Under the pieces are notes generated by a model, which did not search any database, had not been told where the DNA came from, and was given only the letters and a program-made list of their open reading frames with translations. Below, one piece after another: positions 11,913 through 23,722 of a stretch of DNA of 64,000 bases (within the stretch, counting starts at the first letter, position 1; each line of letters opens with the position of its first letter). The DNA lies in the NCBI GenBank assembly GCA_032209605.1, contig JASFXZ010000028.1:6458941-6522940 (forward strand). Direction: 5' to 3'. This stretch comes from Mactromeris polynyma. Taxonomy: Eukaryota > Mollusca > Bivalvia > Venerida > Mactridae. The translations under genes were made by a program, and so were the position numbers.

Positions 11913-14900
11913 TCATCCCGTTGTAAAACTGGGTAAGACTTTTTGAAGACATTTCACGAATAGAACGTACATACCGGAAGCCATGCAAAGAAGGAAAGAC
12001 TTTCCGAACGATTGTCCGGAATATTCTGCAGCAAAGATAATACAACCAATCAAACTCAACAGACCTGAAAGGTAAACAACATATAAAAGACGAGTTTTTA
12101 ACAGTTTAGCAAGCCTGCACGTATATCGACTTTTTATATTTGTGTTTCCCTGTAAATGCAGTTCATTTATGTCAAAGTGAAGACACAAACACAAGTGTGG
12201 ATTGGAAATGTCTGCCATCTAACCAATGTCAGACGTTTTATTAAATATATAAGTTGTTAAGTAAACAATCTATAAAGTTGTGATAATGAAAATACTATTA
12301 TCAGTGTGACATAAAGTTTAACACATCCAAGTCAACAAGCCAGTCCAACCAAATTGACAGACAGTACACTTTACGTTATCACACTAGACAAGGGGTTTAT
12401 CTTGTTTTTATTTTTGTTTTATTTTTATTAGACGTATCCATGTTATGTATTTACACAGTTTTGCAAATAAAAATAGAAAAGCAATAATGAAAGTGAATTT
12501 ATAGATTTGGAAAAAAGTGTGTATTTGGTTGATTTTTCAAAGGGATATAGACAAAATACATGTAGAAGATGCTACCAGGTTTGACAAGTACTCACACATA
12601 TATATACCAGTCCTGTTATATATATATATAACATATAAGAATGTCTTATTATTCTAGATATATATGCCTGCATATGAATAAATGTAATCTTGTTATCATG
12701 GACTGAAAACTACAAATTTTATAATTTATTCAAGTTCTTATTACTAATACTACATCTTAACAAGAAAACAACAATATTAACTACATGGAAGTAACACATT
12801 GTAACATAAACATGGTAACACTTCAAATGACTTAATTATTACACACGTTATCTTAAAATTCTAATCAGACGAATATCATCATTATAACTCAAAATTGTGT
12901 CAAGATTAGGTCAAATAGATGTTTTGATTATGTAAATGATTGGGCATATAGTTTTTAAGCCCGACATTAACTTGCTACACATTTAGAATATTCGAAAGAG
13001 GAGCGCACAAGTCGGAAATTCCAACAAAACCTTTTTATCATTGAAAATGTTATCAAACCAACCTGCGATTTGATATAAGTATAGTCCTTCCAGGAAGGCT
13101 TTGCACGAGCCATCACAACAACCACAGAATATAGTTGGCGGTAGGCATAACAAATGGATAAACAATATCATAAATGCAATCCACTGCATGGCATTGACAC
13201 CTTGTTGCAGATCTAAATAAAGAAACATTTAATTAAATGAACGCCATACATGTACAAATTATTTTATCGTGTTTGGTTCTGTGTTGTATCCTGCACTTCA
13301 TGTATGTGTGAACTGTGTAGGTGCTGTTATTCGACGAAGCTGTACTAACATAGTTTTGCTATTTGCATATCAGTGTTGTGTAAACCATCCAAATCTTACG
13401 TTAACCACTAAACATAATTCTCTCCAACAGAAATCAAAGCGCAGAAAGACTGGGGCAGACGAAGTTTCTTGTGTTCTGTAAAGACTTGTCAACCAGAGAT
13501 CGTAGAAGCATGATTGCACAGTCTCTTTCGAGTATACAAATAGGGACTGGTTTAATTACAAGCAATGTTAATTTCAAAGCGTGCATGTATGATATATATT
13601 TAAACTGGACCATTGATAAGACAGGTTTTCACTTTAAAACGATATGTATACGGGCGAGTACTCGCACAGTCTTAACGTGTCTTGTTTTTAAACGAACCTT
13701 GTTATAAATCATTTGATTGCCAGTTGGACAGGTATATCAAACACAAACATTTTTTCTGAGTTAGGTATGAACAATTTGAAATAATCTGAAAATATTGCTA
13801 ACGATGTGTCAAATGGAGAATCTGAACTAAGATAATTGTCTCATGACAACTTCAAATTGATGTCTTCTGATACACGATCAGCAAATTGAATGCCTGTTTT
13901 AAAACATTATTTGAGATGAAAGGCAAAATTCATTATTATCTATTGGAAAGTTTATGGCATTATTTTATTAATTTACCTTTTATTGCAGGGAGAAGCTGTA
14001 TGTGAGGTAATGAGAATGTCAAAATGAAGTCAATATATTTAGAAGATGCAACAAACAAATGTAAGGTGGCCTTATGGCGCAAATGTGTGAATGAAACCTT
14101 TCAACCTGGAGACTCGTCATAACAGACAGCTGAGTACAAACACCTACAGAAATGACGTTTCCCTTTCAACAACATCCAAAATCTTAATCACGGTATGTCA
14201 CATGGTTCTCCTACTGTATAATCAGATTATGTGCATTTTTTAGGTTTCCCACGCTTCCTGGAAAACTGGAAATGTCCTTGATTTTTTCATGTCATTTTCA
14301 GGGCCTGGAAAATTACTTGAATTTAAAAGAAAGAGCAAAAACAGGGAAAAGTCGGGAATTCTGTATTTTCTGGACACTCACAATATCATTGTGTGCTTTA
14401 AAAAACCATCACTTTAAACAGATAAAAAATAGCAGCTTTGCAAGCCTCGTCGAAGTGAGTGTAACATTTCCTTGTATATAAGTTCATAATTTGAAGTTTA
14501 ATACTTAAATGTTCTTGGAAAAAGTTAATTTGACAGACATGTTGAATGAATAAAATAGCAGTACAAATGCTGTTTTGGTCCTTGAATTTTGTGAGAATAT
14601 CTTGAACAGAATTTTGTTCTGGGTAAAGAGTGGGAACCATGATTTGTGTTGTGTCTTGAACAACAGATAAATTGTGAGATTAATTATTGCAATTATAGGA
14701 AATGCTGCATTCAAATTCTGCTTTAACAATTTAAATAGCAAGTTCAAATTATTGCAATCCTGTCGCATGTTAAGCTAAAATGAAATATTGCAAACAAATT
14801 CTGAATATACTGTACTATCCCAATTATTATGTATATTGCAATATCTCAGTAATGTTCTTCAAATTAATATGAACCCTCATTAAGGCTCATTTTTCTGTTT

Positions 14901-17900
14901 AACACCGCATATGCAATAATACATATATGTGTATATGTAAGAAATGGAACAATGTTTTTGTTGAATTAAGTATTATAGTGCACATGTAAGTATATGTTGT
15001 TTTCTGTATCAATGTACATATCTTAGTAGATTAGTAGATTATTGATCTAGTACCACTTTTTCAGACAAATCTGCTTGCATATTTAATTGTACGCTTACAA
15101 AAGTGTAAGCTGAATTCCATGTTTTTTGCTCACCAAGATACCTATTGCCATCAGTTACCATGCGTCTGTTGCCCACTGCGACAGCATTGTCGTAAACGTT
15201 TACATTTCCAAAACCACTTGGACAATTTGAATCCAATTTAGTAGATTTGTTCATTGGATGATTGACCTCAAATATTAGCCCACTCAAATATACTTTCAAC
15301 ATACTTTCTAAATTTTGTTACAGACTAAGCTCAAAAGAGTTTCTTTTAAAACAAAGCTTGAATGCTTTGACCTGGTTTCATGTATATACTATAAAAGATG
15401 ATGTAAAAGCTGCAGATGAAGTAAACAGTAATATTGTTATTGCTTGTACATATGTGTTCATCGTGTTGTATTCATTATGTCTCCCCCATGTTGTATGTTT
15501 GTCTGTCCAGTTAACCTTGTTCTCCCTTTATCTCCAAAACCCAGTGTTAGATTTTCATCAACTTGCTGGGAAGTATCAGTATGAAGTCTAGTAGTGCATA
15601 TTGTAATTTGGGGTCATAATGTTAAAGGCACAGGTGTCTGAAACTTGAAAACCTTGGCTGCTGTTCATATCTAATCCCCCCCTGTTAGATTTTCATCAAA
15701 GTTGTGCTTGGAAAATTAATTGGAAAATACCCCATCACAACAAGATAACTCATAACCTATGGCAAGCTAGTGTTATCATAACTTATGCCTGTGCATGCTG
15801 GTTTTACTCACAAACGTTACATAAAGGGTCTGATATCTTTGTATTTCATTTATTTACAATCGTGACAAACATTTCACTTGTTTTACAGTCTTAAGGTTCT
15901 ACCATTATTACTGACCATTTTTTCTTTATTTCGGATTGAAAATCTAGCATTTCTAGTACAAGTCGGATTGAAGATCTCTTGGAAAAAATGTTTACTATTT
16001 TTTCAATAATTTTTTATTCTTTTTCACATTTCTGTCTTATGTTTTTGTTTTATTCCATATTCCATGCAAACCATCTGACATATTTACACATACTTTGATA
16101 TTATAAAACTTGTTTAGTTACAAAACGGAAACTTGTATGCAACGAGTTGCCAGCTTAGCTACAGAGACAAGTTTTACCGTCCCACAGCACTTTTGTGCTT
16201 TGATAATCATGGGGCTCGGCTTTGAATAAACATCCTTTCGGTATTTTTATCTCTTTTCCGATAACCCTTTCCATTAACAACTGTCCGTTTTGCGCATGCG
16301 TTACTACGATATTCAGAGGTTACTATCTCAAAGAGGTCTTTGCTATTGTCGATCATAAAAATTGTCCGCTTTCATTCATAAACATTTCCCGCTCGCTATT
16401 TATTAGACCTAAGGAAATACCTTGTACCTGAACGCGCTTGACAGACGAGACGTAACAATATTTCGGAATCGGATTCTGACCATTTATTTACCGCACGAAT
16501 ACTGTAGCATATTCTACACCCATGTTAAATAATATTTGCAGTTATTGTTACCCTCTTTGGTATGCTTTATTAGACAATTAATTCCGTTCGTGATTCCGTA
16601 TTGTTAGGAATATTTTCGAACTTTCCGAGATGTTGCGACTGAAGGTAGAGTTCAAGGTCGCGCCAGAAGTAAACTTGTGTGTCGAGCACGCATGGGATGC
16701 AATTCTCACTATCAAACCGCGCAGAATGGAGATTCAAATTGAAACAGGCATACATAAACCATACCAGATTTCGTATACACTGGGAAACGTCCATCTAAGA
16801 GGATGTTGTTTGCTCGTCTCGACAACTATGGCTTTCTGTAACACAGAAGGAAATGGTCGCGAATACGCGATGTCTATGAGCATAGCCAGAGTCTTAAAAC
16901 AACTAAGATTAGATTAAATGCTAGCTTAAATACGTACTGTTTGATTTGTTGTCTTGTGGTGTAAGTCTGGCCAACGACAAACGTAATGTGCTGACGCTAG
17001 CATTAGCTTCGATATTGGAAGGAGAGATTCAGATTAGGAGTTAAAATCGTCTGTCATGTGAGTCAGTTTGTTAGAAGCTGTTTATGCAGTGGTTTTCCGC
17101 CGAAGTGGGCAAACCCTGAATAACATTTTTATTACATGCTGGTAATATTTTTGTAAAAAAACATTTTATGCATATGACCTCTATGATGTAATGGAGCATT
17201 TCTATAGGATCTAATAATTGAGGTTATTTTGTGTATTATTGTCCGAAACAGGGGCACACAAATACGTTTGTATATGCCTAAAGAAGTTAGTCTGACTGTT
17301 TTATTTCCAATTTAACACCAATTTGAAAAAAAATCCAAAAGAAAAAGACGATTTTGCCCTTTGTTGTTATTTACATTAATAATGTATATGTGCATTTCTT
17401 ACACGAAAATTTGGAACGTTCAATATATGCAAAATTTCAGTTTGTGTTATTACGTCACTTTTGTTTATTTTATCTACATATTCCCTTCAAATATTTCACA
17501 ATAATTATTTTGCTAAACATTTTCCCTGCGACTTTGTTGCCTTGCATCTACTTTCTCTTCTATAGTGTTGATAAACATAGAAAAAAAAGAACGTGGTATG
17601 TCCGGATCATACATAATAGATAGACATTTTATTGAACTCTGAAAAGAGGTTTTTTTACAAAGCAGCAATAATCATGTATATTGATATTTCACTTATTTTT
17701 TAAAAGTTATTGTTTTGTACGCACATGTTCCACAATCAATATACATATCTCACATCTCGATTATATTCCTATTCTGCTTTGTTTATTTTCACTGTTCCAA
17801 AAAAGGACATAGATCATTAAAATGTTGTCATAGCAATGACAATACTAGGAACTTACCACCGAGTCCAAATGAGGTATGACATGTTGAATGAATACTGGAC

Positions 17901-18049
17901 CTATTACTCTTACAGCATGCAGGTTTGTCATCGAGCGCTTCACAAGACGTCGCGGTGACCCAGTCTGTACCAGACACTCCACAACCTTGTAGTATAACAG
18001 GGCTCAACGCAAGGAGAAAATAACACCACCACGTGTCACAGGTATCCAT
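11913..18049 (-). CDS. Claudin/PMP22-like four-helix membrane protein, copy A
   Basis: Three coding exons read right to left: 18049-17857, 13212-13063 and 12064-11913 (stop TGA). All are bounded by AG/GT and the phases agree (phase 1 at both junctions), giving about 164 residues. Exon 1 encodes a hydrophobic start (FLLALSPVILQGCG), then a loop with Trp and a Cys pair (DWVTATS, ACCKS) ending near FGLGG. Exon 2 encodes a second helix (AMQWIAFMILFIHLLC). Exon 3 starts GLLSLIGCIIF, followed by FGKSFLLCMASG, typical of the third and fourth helices of claudin-like proteins. Helix 4 is cut short: after MYVLF the frame diverges from copy B and stops within about 16 codons, so this copy lacks the hydrophilic tail. 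A 5' untranslated exon end is predicted at 19350, joining at 18070. The exact subfamily is unknown. Confidence 0.6.
12148..12365. repeat. Inverted-repeat arm, partner at 21815-22025
   Basis: This ~220-bp segment (GTGTTTCCCTGTAAATGCAG to CCAGTCCAACCAA) is the reverse complement of about 21815-22025, with scattered differences. The pair is repeated in unit 2 (about 24970-25180 and 43250-43470). It may be one MITE family inserted twice in opposite orientations, or a structural arm of a larger unit. Confidence 0.7.
14200..16200. other. Unit-1-specific intron sequence of copy A
   Basis: No exon was recognised between claudin-like exons 1 and 2 here. About 15480-15720 contains CCAGTGTTAGATTTTCATCA and a second GTTAGATTTTCATCA-like phrase, suggesting an old interspersed repeat. 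The matching portion of unit 2 (34690-34920) is far shorter. Confidence 0.4.
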
Positions 18050-19349
18050 TGTAGTGATTTTTCACCTCGCCTGGAGATAGTTACAATACTTAAACTATTG
18101 CTAGGGTTAAATTATAGTATTGTACATATATCAATTCGTGTATATTGACCTACATTTTCGTGTATATAGACCTACATTTTGTAGTTGTATGTAGATCTAC
18201 ATTTGCGTATATACAGATCTAGAGTTTCGAGTACATACATTTAATATGTCCGTGATTCTGTCAATAACTGCAAGATTTGCAGAGCGAATTTACTAGGGGT
18301 CGAAATGTCTAGGGGTTGAAAAGTCATGATACCGTATGTATAAGTTCAACTGTAATCTATCGAACAAGTCTCCCTAGTTGAGCAAATATTTCAATCGTCA
18401 CATACAATTGTAACCACATACAACTAAACATGATTGGGTTCACTTCTCACTCAAGCCAATACAGCGTAACCTCAATAATATGACCCCTATTGGTTCTGTA
18501 GAAAGCCGTTCTTAGTTGTGGGAGGATCTGTTTGAGATATGGAAAAAAAATGAAACAGTGGTCCGTGAAAATGCATGTTGTAATGAGATGGCTTTAATTT
18601 TGAGGTTATCTTTATGAGAGAATTTACTGTGCTCTACATTTTGTTATTCATTAGTAATTTTCTAGGATCGTCAACAGGATTGTACTTTATAAAGGTATGA
18701 ATGAATTCTTCGTGGTAGCAGGTGCTGTGACACACATTTCATATCGACATTAATTTTATCTATCGCTTATCTAACAAAGCAATGAGAAACAACGTCAGTA
18801 TAACGAGTGTGTGCCTGTCTACAAACTCAGGGTCAATATATATTTCTTCCAAGATAAACTTCATTGTGCAGTTATCCATAATCGTTGTGACATATGACAA
18901 AAAAATGCGGTTTTTACCATTGTTCCTAGTGAACACTAACAAGTCAAGGTTACAAACTTTGTTCGGTTTGATGAGAAGTAAACATATTCACAAGAAACAA
19001 TACATTCGAAATACAGTAAAATCCCTTATTAATATATGTGTAAAAAACAACAACGAGGGTTTTAGTAATTAATTTTCGCATCCCCTATGAGATAAATGTA
19101 ATTAAAATGGTTCATTATACAGTTACTATTATATCAATACAAAATATTGGCGGACGAAATCGAGAGTAAATTAAGTTGTCTACGAATTATTTGAACATTC
19201 CTTCAGACCAGTAAACATTCAGTATTGAAAGGTGTTTGATATACTCTGTTGCAATCTTCTTGAGATTTGCAATTATAACAATTCTGCTGACTAATAAATC
19301 TGAAACAATTTCTATATTTAATTGAACGTTGTTAAACTTAATACCTTAC

Positions 19350-19500
19350 CTGTTCACTTGGTTTGTCTATCTTCGAAATGAAAACTCACAACGACTTCTT
19401 CGTAACGTTAAGACGCGCATGCGCGTATTGGTCAACACCTGTCAGAGAATATCTTACATTCGCCCCCCGTTTAAAAAGGCGCGTGCGCGTATAATGCATG
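19350..19500 (-). promoter_or_regulatory. Predicted promoter and 5' untranslated exon, copy A
   Basis: On the - strand, GAACAG|GTAAGG places a splice donor after base 19350. A conserved acceptor (CTATCTCCAG) sits just before 18070, 21 nt upstream of the ATG. Within 140 bp upstream of the donor are two NRF-1-like palindromes, GCGCATGCGC (19415-19424) and GCGCGTGCGC (19479-19488). Donor, acceptor and both sites are kept in copy B. There is no obvious TATA box, which fits an NRF-1-type CpG promoter. Confidence 0.5.
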
Positions 19501-21814
19501 TTTTACTTGGGGAACTGTGCTTGGTTCAAATGCATATGTGTGAATCGTCCGAACGACTTTTAAAGTTTGAGATATTCATGCTAATTTCATTATTTCGTGT
19601 TACAAATGGTGACAGCGGATAACGGATACAACGATGTCGTGCTTAGATGCTTGCGTGTACTTCCTGATTGGAGGATGTTTTACCGCACCAATAACCCGAA
19701 TGTTTACGCTTAGACAATAATGCTATAGAAACGACAACTATACAGCCACAATATGCACATGATAGTCAAAGATCTACTAGGATAAACATATTTGATTTAT
19801 GGTCATACAAATTATTTGTTGCGTGTGTGTATTAATATTATTGTTTCAGAATGTTTGCATTAATTAAGGTATACGATATTGATCAAATTATTGTTGTAAC
19901 TAAGCAACAACCAATGGGAGAAACTGGTCGAACGTAAAATAAGGGGATACCATTTAGTGCTGTCCGATCCAAATAAACTTCATGAACAGGAAATCAGAGT
20001 CGGCATTTTGTTTGTTTTGCTTCCTCATTTGAAAGTATGGCTTCTAATAAGGGATATTGCTGATTTCTTTTTAATTTTGCATGGACTTAACCACCACATT
20101 TAATAAAAACTAGACACTTGTTTAAAAAATATCGCAGTGAAAATTGCAAGTTAGTTGTCTTCTGGACAGTTTTCTAGAACCATTAAAGTGACAATGGCGC
20201 GAGAACTGGTGGGTAGCCATGAAGCTGACATCGATAGTTACATATATTTCTTACAGGGGATAATTGAAGTACATACTTGCGAGCAAACTACTTTATCACA
20301 TAACGTACGGCACGGGAGTGATTATAACATTTGCATTATTTCTCGTAATACACTAGTGTCTAGTGGATTATTTATGCAAATTAGGCGGCCGCATCACATA
20401 CTTTGTTGATTTGTTTACTTAAACAAACATGAACATTATACTTTATCTTGAGTTAAAACTTCAATAAATATGCATTATCACAGAAAACATTTATAAGGTA
20501 TTTCTCTGTATTTGTCGAAAAGGACGTTCGTATTATCATAAAATAAAACAAAACAAGCGGGTGTTTTTTACTACTTTTGTCGGTTGGTAATATGATTGAA
20601 CACAATTGTTTTAAACGGTTACACATTGCAATGGTTCTTATTAATAATGTTTTAGACTATGTTACAAAAAACAATACAGTATGAACCCCATTAACAAATG
20701 TTAGGTTCATCTTTAATACGCCCTGTCAAAGACACAAATAAACATGGCCGACGTTCACGTATCGGTCTGCGACAAATATACATGTAGAGCATTTTGCAAT
20801 TTTAAGCAGAAGTTGATCCGAATTCAAATTTGATGGTAGTGCACAGTATGTCTGGAGGTATCAACGCTTTCTTAACTGATTCTGTCCATCATCTGTGTTG
20901 ATTGTTTTATGTGAATATCTGTCAGAATAGTCCACATGTTCATGCAAGACATCCTCGGTATGAGTAAGGATGATTGATGGTGACTCACAGTGACATGCTA
21001 TTATATACCATTGTGTCAACGATAGATCGTCGTTTTATTTTACAATTAAACTCGCATTGTATTATTTTGACCGACTCGTGTAATATATTCAATAAAACGT
21101 GAACACTCATATCATATCCTACATATGTCCGCAACGTGTCCGTCACAATTCAAGCGTGTCATTTCTGTAATTACTCTTTCTTGGGACATTGTGCAGTCAA
21201 CCTTTAAATAGTAATGCTTTGAATATGAAGACAATGATTATTTAACATAATCTTCACATAGTGGAAACAAAATCTTCAAATGTACGCAGTCAGATCTTCT
21301 GAACGCAAAACGAGTATACGAGCAAATGGGGAACGTGGCACTGCCGTGTACCATGCAAATACGTATATACATCTGTTAGTTAATAACTGATAAAATGAAT
21401 ATCTATCGGGAGTAATTTTGGGGAAACTACGTGGCTTGTGACGTCATTTTTACCATCGAAGTAACTTTTTGATTTCTGTACTGATTTTGATGACATTCAG
21501 CGCAATAATGTGCTCCTTATCTAGATATCACTTATACACTGCCTCAATGTATAAAACAGAACTTTCGTGTTTTCAAACATTTGGAGAAAGCTTTGTTGGT
21601 GAAGGTATCTGACGCGTGCGTATTTTCTGTATGCTGTTTCTACTTAATTTAATACACGTGTAGTTTAATGTTTATTCACTGCCTCTATACAAATGTTTAG
21701 TTGTCATTTCCTCGAACATGAAGCTTCCATCTTCGCATATTTTAGCAGATAATTGCGTATTGGAGTCACATGTCTTATGATCGAGGCTGAGTATTCAACA
21801 AAGGGACAGTACTT

Positions 21815-22025
21815 GGTTAGACTGGATTGTGGACTTGGCTGTGTCCAACTTTATGTCACACTGGTAATAATATTATCATTTTCACAACTTTATAGTTTCT
21901 TTACTTAACTTATATATTTAATAAAACGTCTGACGTTGGTGACATGTCAGATATTTCCAATCCACGCTTGTGTTTGTGTCTTTACTGTGACACAAATGAA
22001 CTGCATTGACAGGGAAACACACATT
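21815..22025. repeat. Inverted-repeat arm, partner at 12148-12365
   Basis: Reverse-complement partner of the arm at 12148, running from near GGTTAGACTGGATTG to CATTGACAGGGAAACACAC. The two arms lie about 9.5 kb apart, on either side of the claudin-like copy A gene. Confidence 0.7.
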
Positions 22026-22359
22026 TTGATCAAGGTACTCTAGCGTCGGTAAAGTATCATCACTTACTTCCTGTAAGAGCTTATACGTGCGGGTCCTGAC
22101 CGTATCTTTTTTACAAGAATGCATGTTTGGTACGGCTGAAGCTTTAGTACTACTCGTGACAAGTTTTATATCTAGTCCAACAACTTTCTCTAAATTGTCG
22201 AATTCAAAACACGAACTAACAAACCATCTAAATTATATAGACTTTCTTGAAACAACTTTCACTATTTCACGTCTGTTATACATAGGTCATATAAATAATA
22301 TAATTATGTATTCGATCAGTGTATTGTCTTGGCCCCCATGCTTTATTTAGCATATTCCA

Positions 22360-22445
22360 ATGACAAAATACATAACACAAGGGACACAACTCGAGTGTCG
22401 TTACAGTTATTGATTGAAGTGGTTGTGTCCCTTTCGTCATTGGAG
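22360..22445. repeat. Short inverted repeat kept in both duplication units
   Basis: CAATGACAAAATAC...AAGGGACACAAC faces GTTGTGTCCCTTTCGTCATTG across about 35 bp, forming an imperfect hairpin. The same structure is at about 43795-43880. It is probably a small MITE that predates the duplication. Confidence 0.6.
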
Positions 22446-22798
22446 ATTAAGCTAGTCTATATCACAGGAATTGAATTTAGATTTGCATGAATCTATGAAA
22501 GCGAAACGATATTTTAAGAGTAAAGAGTGTACAAGAAACAATTGCAATTTAACATGATCGAGAAAATGATTATTACGTGCATGTAAAATAAATTATTTTC
22601 ATTTGAATTGCTAGACCTTTGTAGAAAAATTGCAATATTTATAAACTAGGACAAGTAAGAATGTTGTGCAAGATTAGTGTTATATCATGAACGCATTGTT
22701 ATTTGTGATATTTGAATGCAATAATTTGTAATGCTTCTTAATTTTACATTAATAATTTGTGTCAGAGTATGCATTCTAAAAAATATAATACAAATACC

Positions 22799-22947
22799 AC
22801 CTGCGTTCAGTAAGGTATGTGCGGCTAACGTTTCGTAACGTTTCCATTTTGGTTCCCTCTGTGCAGTGAATGCGTTACGTCGAGCCAGGGATACAAAAAA
22901 AACAGTTTCGTAACGTGAACAGCTGTTAGCCGTAACTGAACGCAGGT
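22799..22947. mobile_element. Small MITE, unit 1 copy
   Basis: The ends CACCTGCGTTCAGTA and TAACTGAACGCAGGTA are inverted, with further inner pairing around GCGGCTAACGTTTCGTAACG. The equivalent at about 44160-44315 in unit 2 has a disrupted right end, so the insertion predates the duplication. Confidence 0.65.
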
Positions 22948-23119
22948 ACGAGAAACGGGAGAAGTAGAACATACAGGTACATTATTTTAACACATGTATT
23001 AACTTTAACAATATAAATGGCGACAATGTAATATAGCAGACATTGATATCATAGTAGTAACGACCCCATTTCTTCAATCATTCGGCGAAGATTATCTCCC
23101 TTGTCAAGTTCAAAATTAC

Positions 23120-23355
23120 TCTCGATATTGCGATCGTTTCCCTCTGTCCATATAACTAGGAGATTATTGGAATGCATATAGGTGTGGTATGTCTGCATAT
23201 GAATAAATAAGCAGATGGACTCGTTTCTCCACACCCTTTGACATGTATATTGCGATCGCTTCCCTCCATCCAAATAACTAAGAATTTATTGGAATGCATA
23301 AAGGTGTGGAAACAAACTGGTCTGTCTGCATATGAATAACTAAGCAGATGCACCA
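23120..23355. repeat. Local ~125-bp tandem duplication at the end of unit 1
   Basis: A block beginning TATTGCGATCG and containing ATTGGAATGCATA and TCTGCATATGAATAA occurs twice (about 23122-23222 and 23247-23352). Unit 2 has it once (about 44507-44610), so this copy arose in unit 1 after the large duplication. Confidence 0.75.
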
Positions 23356-23572
23356 GCGGATCCAATGTCACATTTCCCCAATTCTTCCCTATAAAGAGCA
23401 CTAATTGTTAATTAACAGCTTGTATATTCGATGAATCCAGATATATCACGTCAATCGGATGGCATGCTGTGCGCAAACTGTTAGATACCAATCACGCGTA
23501 CACCGCAAACATCGTGACAAGAAAGTTGGGTATGGTTTTAGTCATTTCAAAATTTTACATATTTTGTGTCAT

Positions 23573-23722
23573 TGAATAAATTGTTGAATTTGGAGCAATG
23601 AATATAGCAATAAGCTCCAAATTCAACAATTTCTTCAATACGCATACTAATGAATGCAAGATAAAACTCGTTGTAGTCCTGTGTAATGTGATAACATTTA
23701 CCGCATTCATTAGTATGCGTAT
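23573..23722. repeat. Two consecutive inverted repeats at the inter-unit junction
   Basis: AAATTGTTGAATTTGGAGC pairs perfectly with its reverse complement 17 bp later (about 23575-23630). Immediately after, ACGCATACTAATGAATGC (about 23639) pairs with GCATTCATTAGTATGCGT (about 23702). Both lie in the roughly 0.8 kb of unique DNA separating the duplicated units. Confidence 0.75.

Larger units (their letters stand above)
11359..23244. repeat. Segmental duplication, unit 1
   Basis: This stretch aligns in the same order and orientation with 24121-44637. Matching landmarks include GAACGTATTTTGTCC (11428 and 24190), the claudin-like exons, the NRF-1-like promoter block (19415 and 40702) and the 3' part near 23095/44460. 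Unit 1 has about 1.5 kb (roughly 14200-16200) without an obvious counterpart in unit 2, while unit 2 contains several insertions. It is an old tandem duplication, with substitutions and small indels throughout. Confidence 0.88.

Noticed and set aside
16630..16917. A 95-codon open frame as a gene within the copy A intron
   Set aside because: The duplicated counterpart (about 36012-36290) is frame-broken, no domain was recognised, and it lies in an intron of a gene on the other strand.
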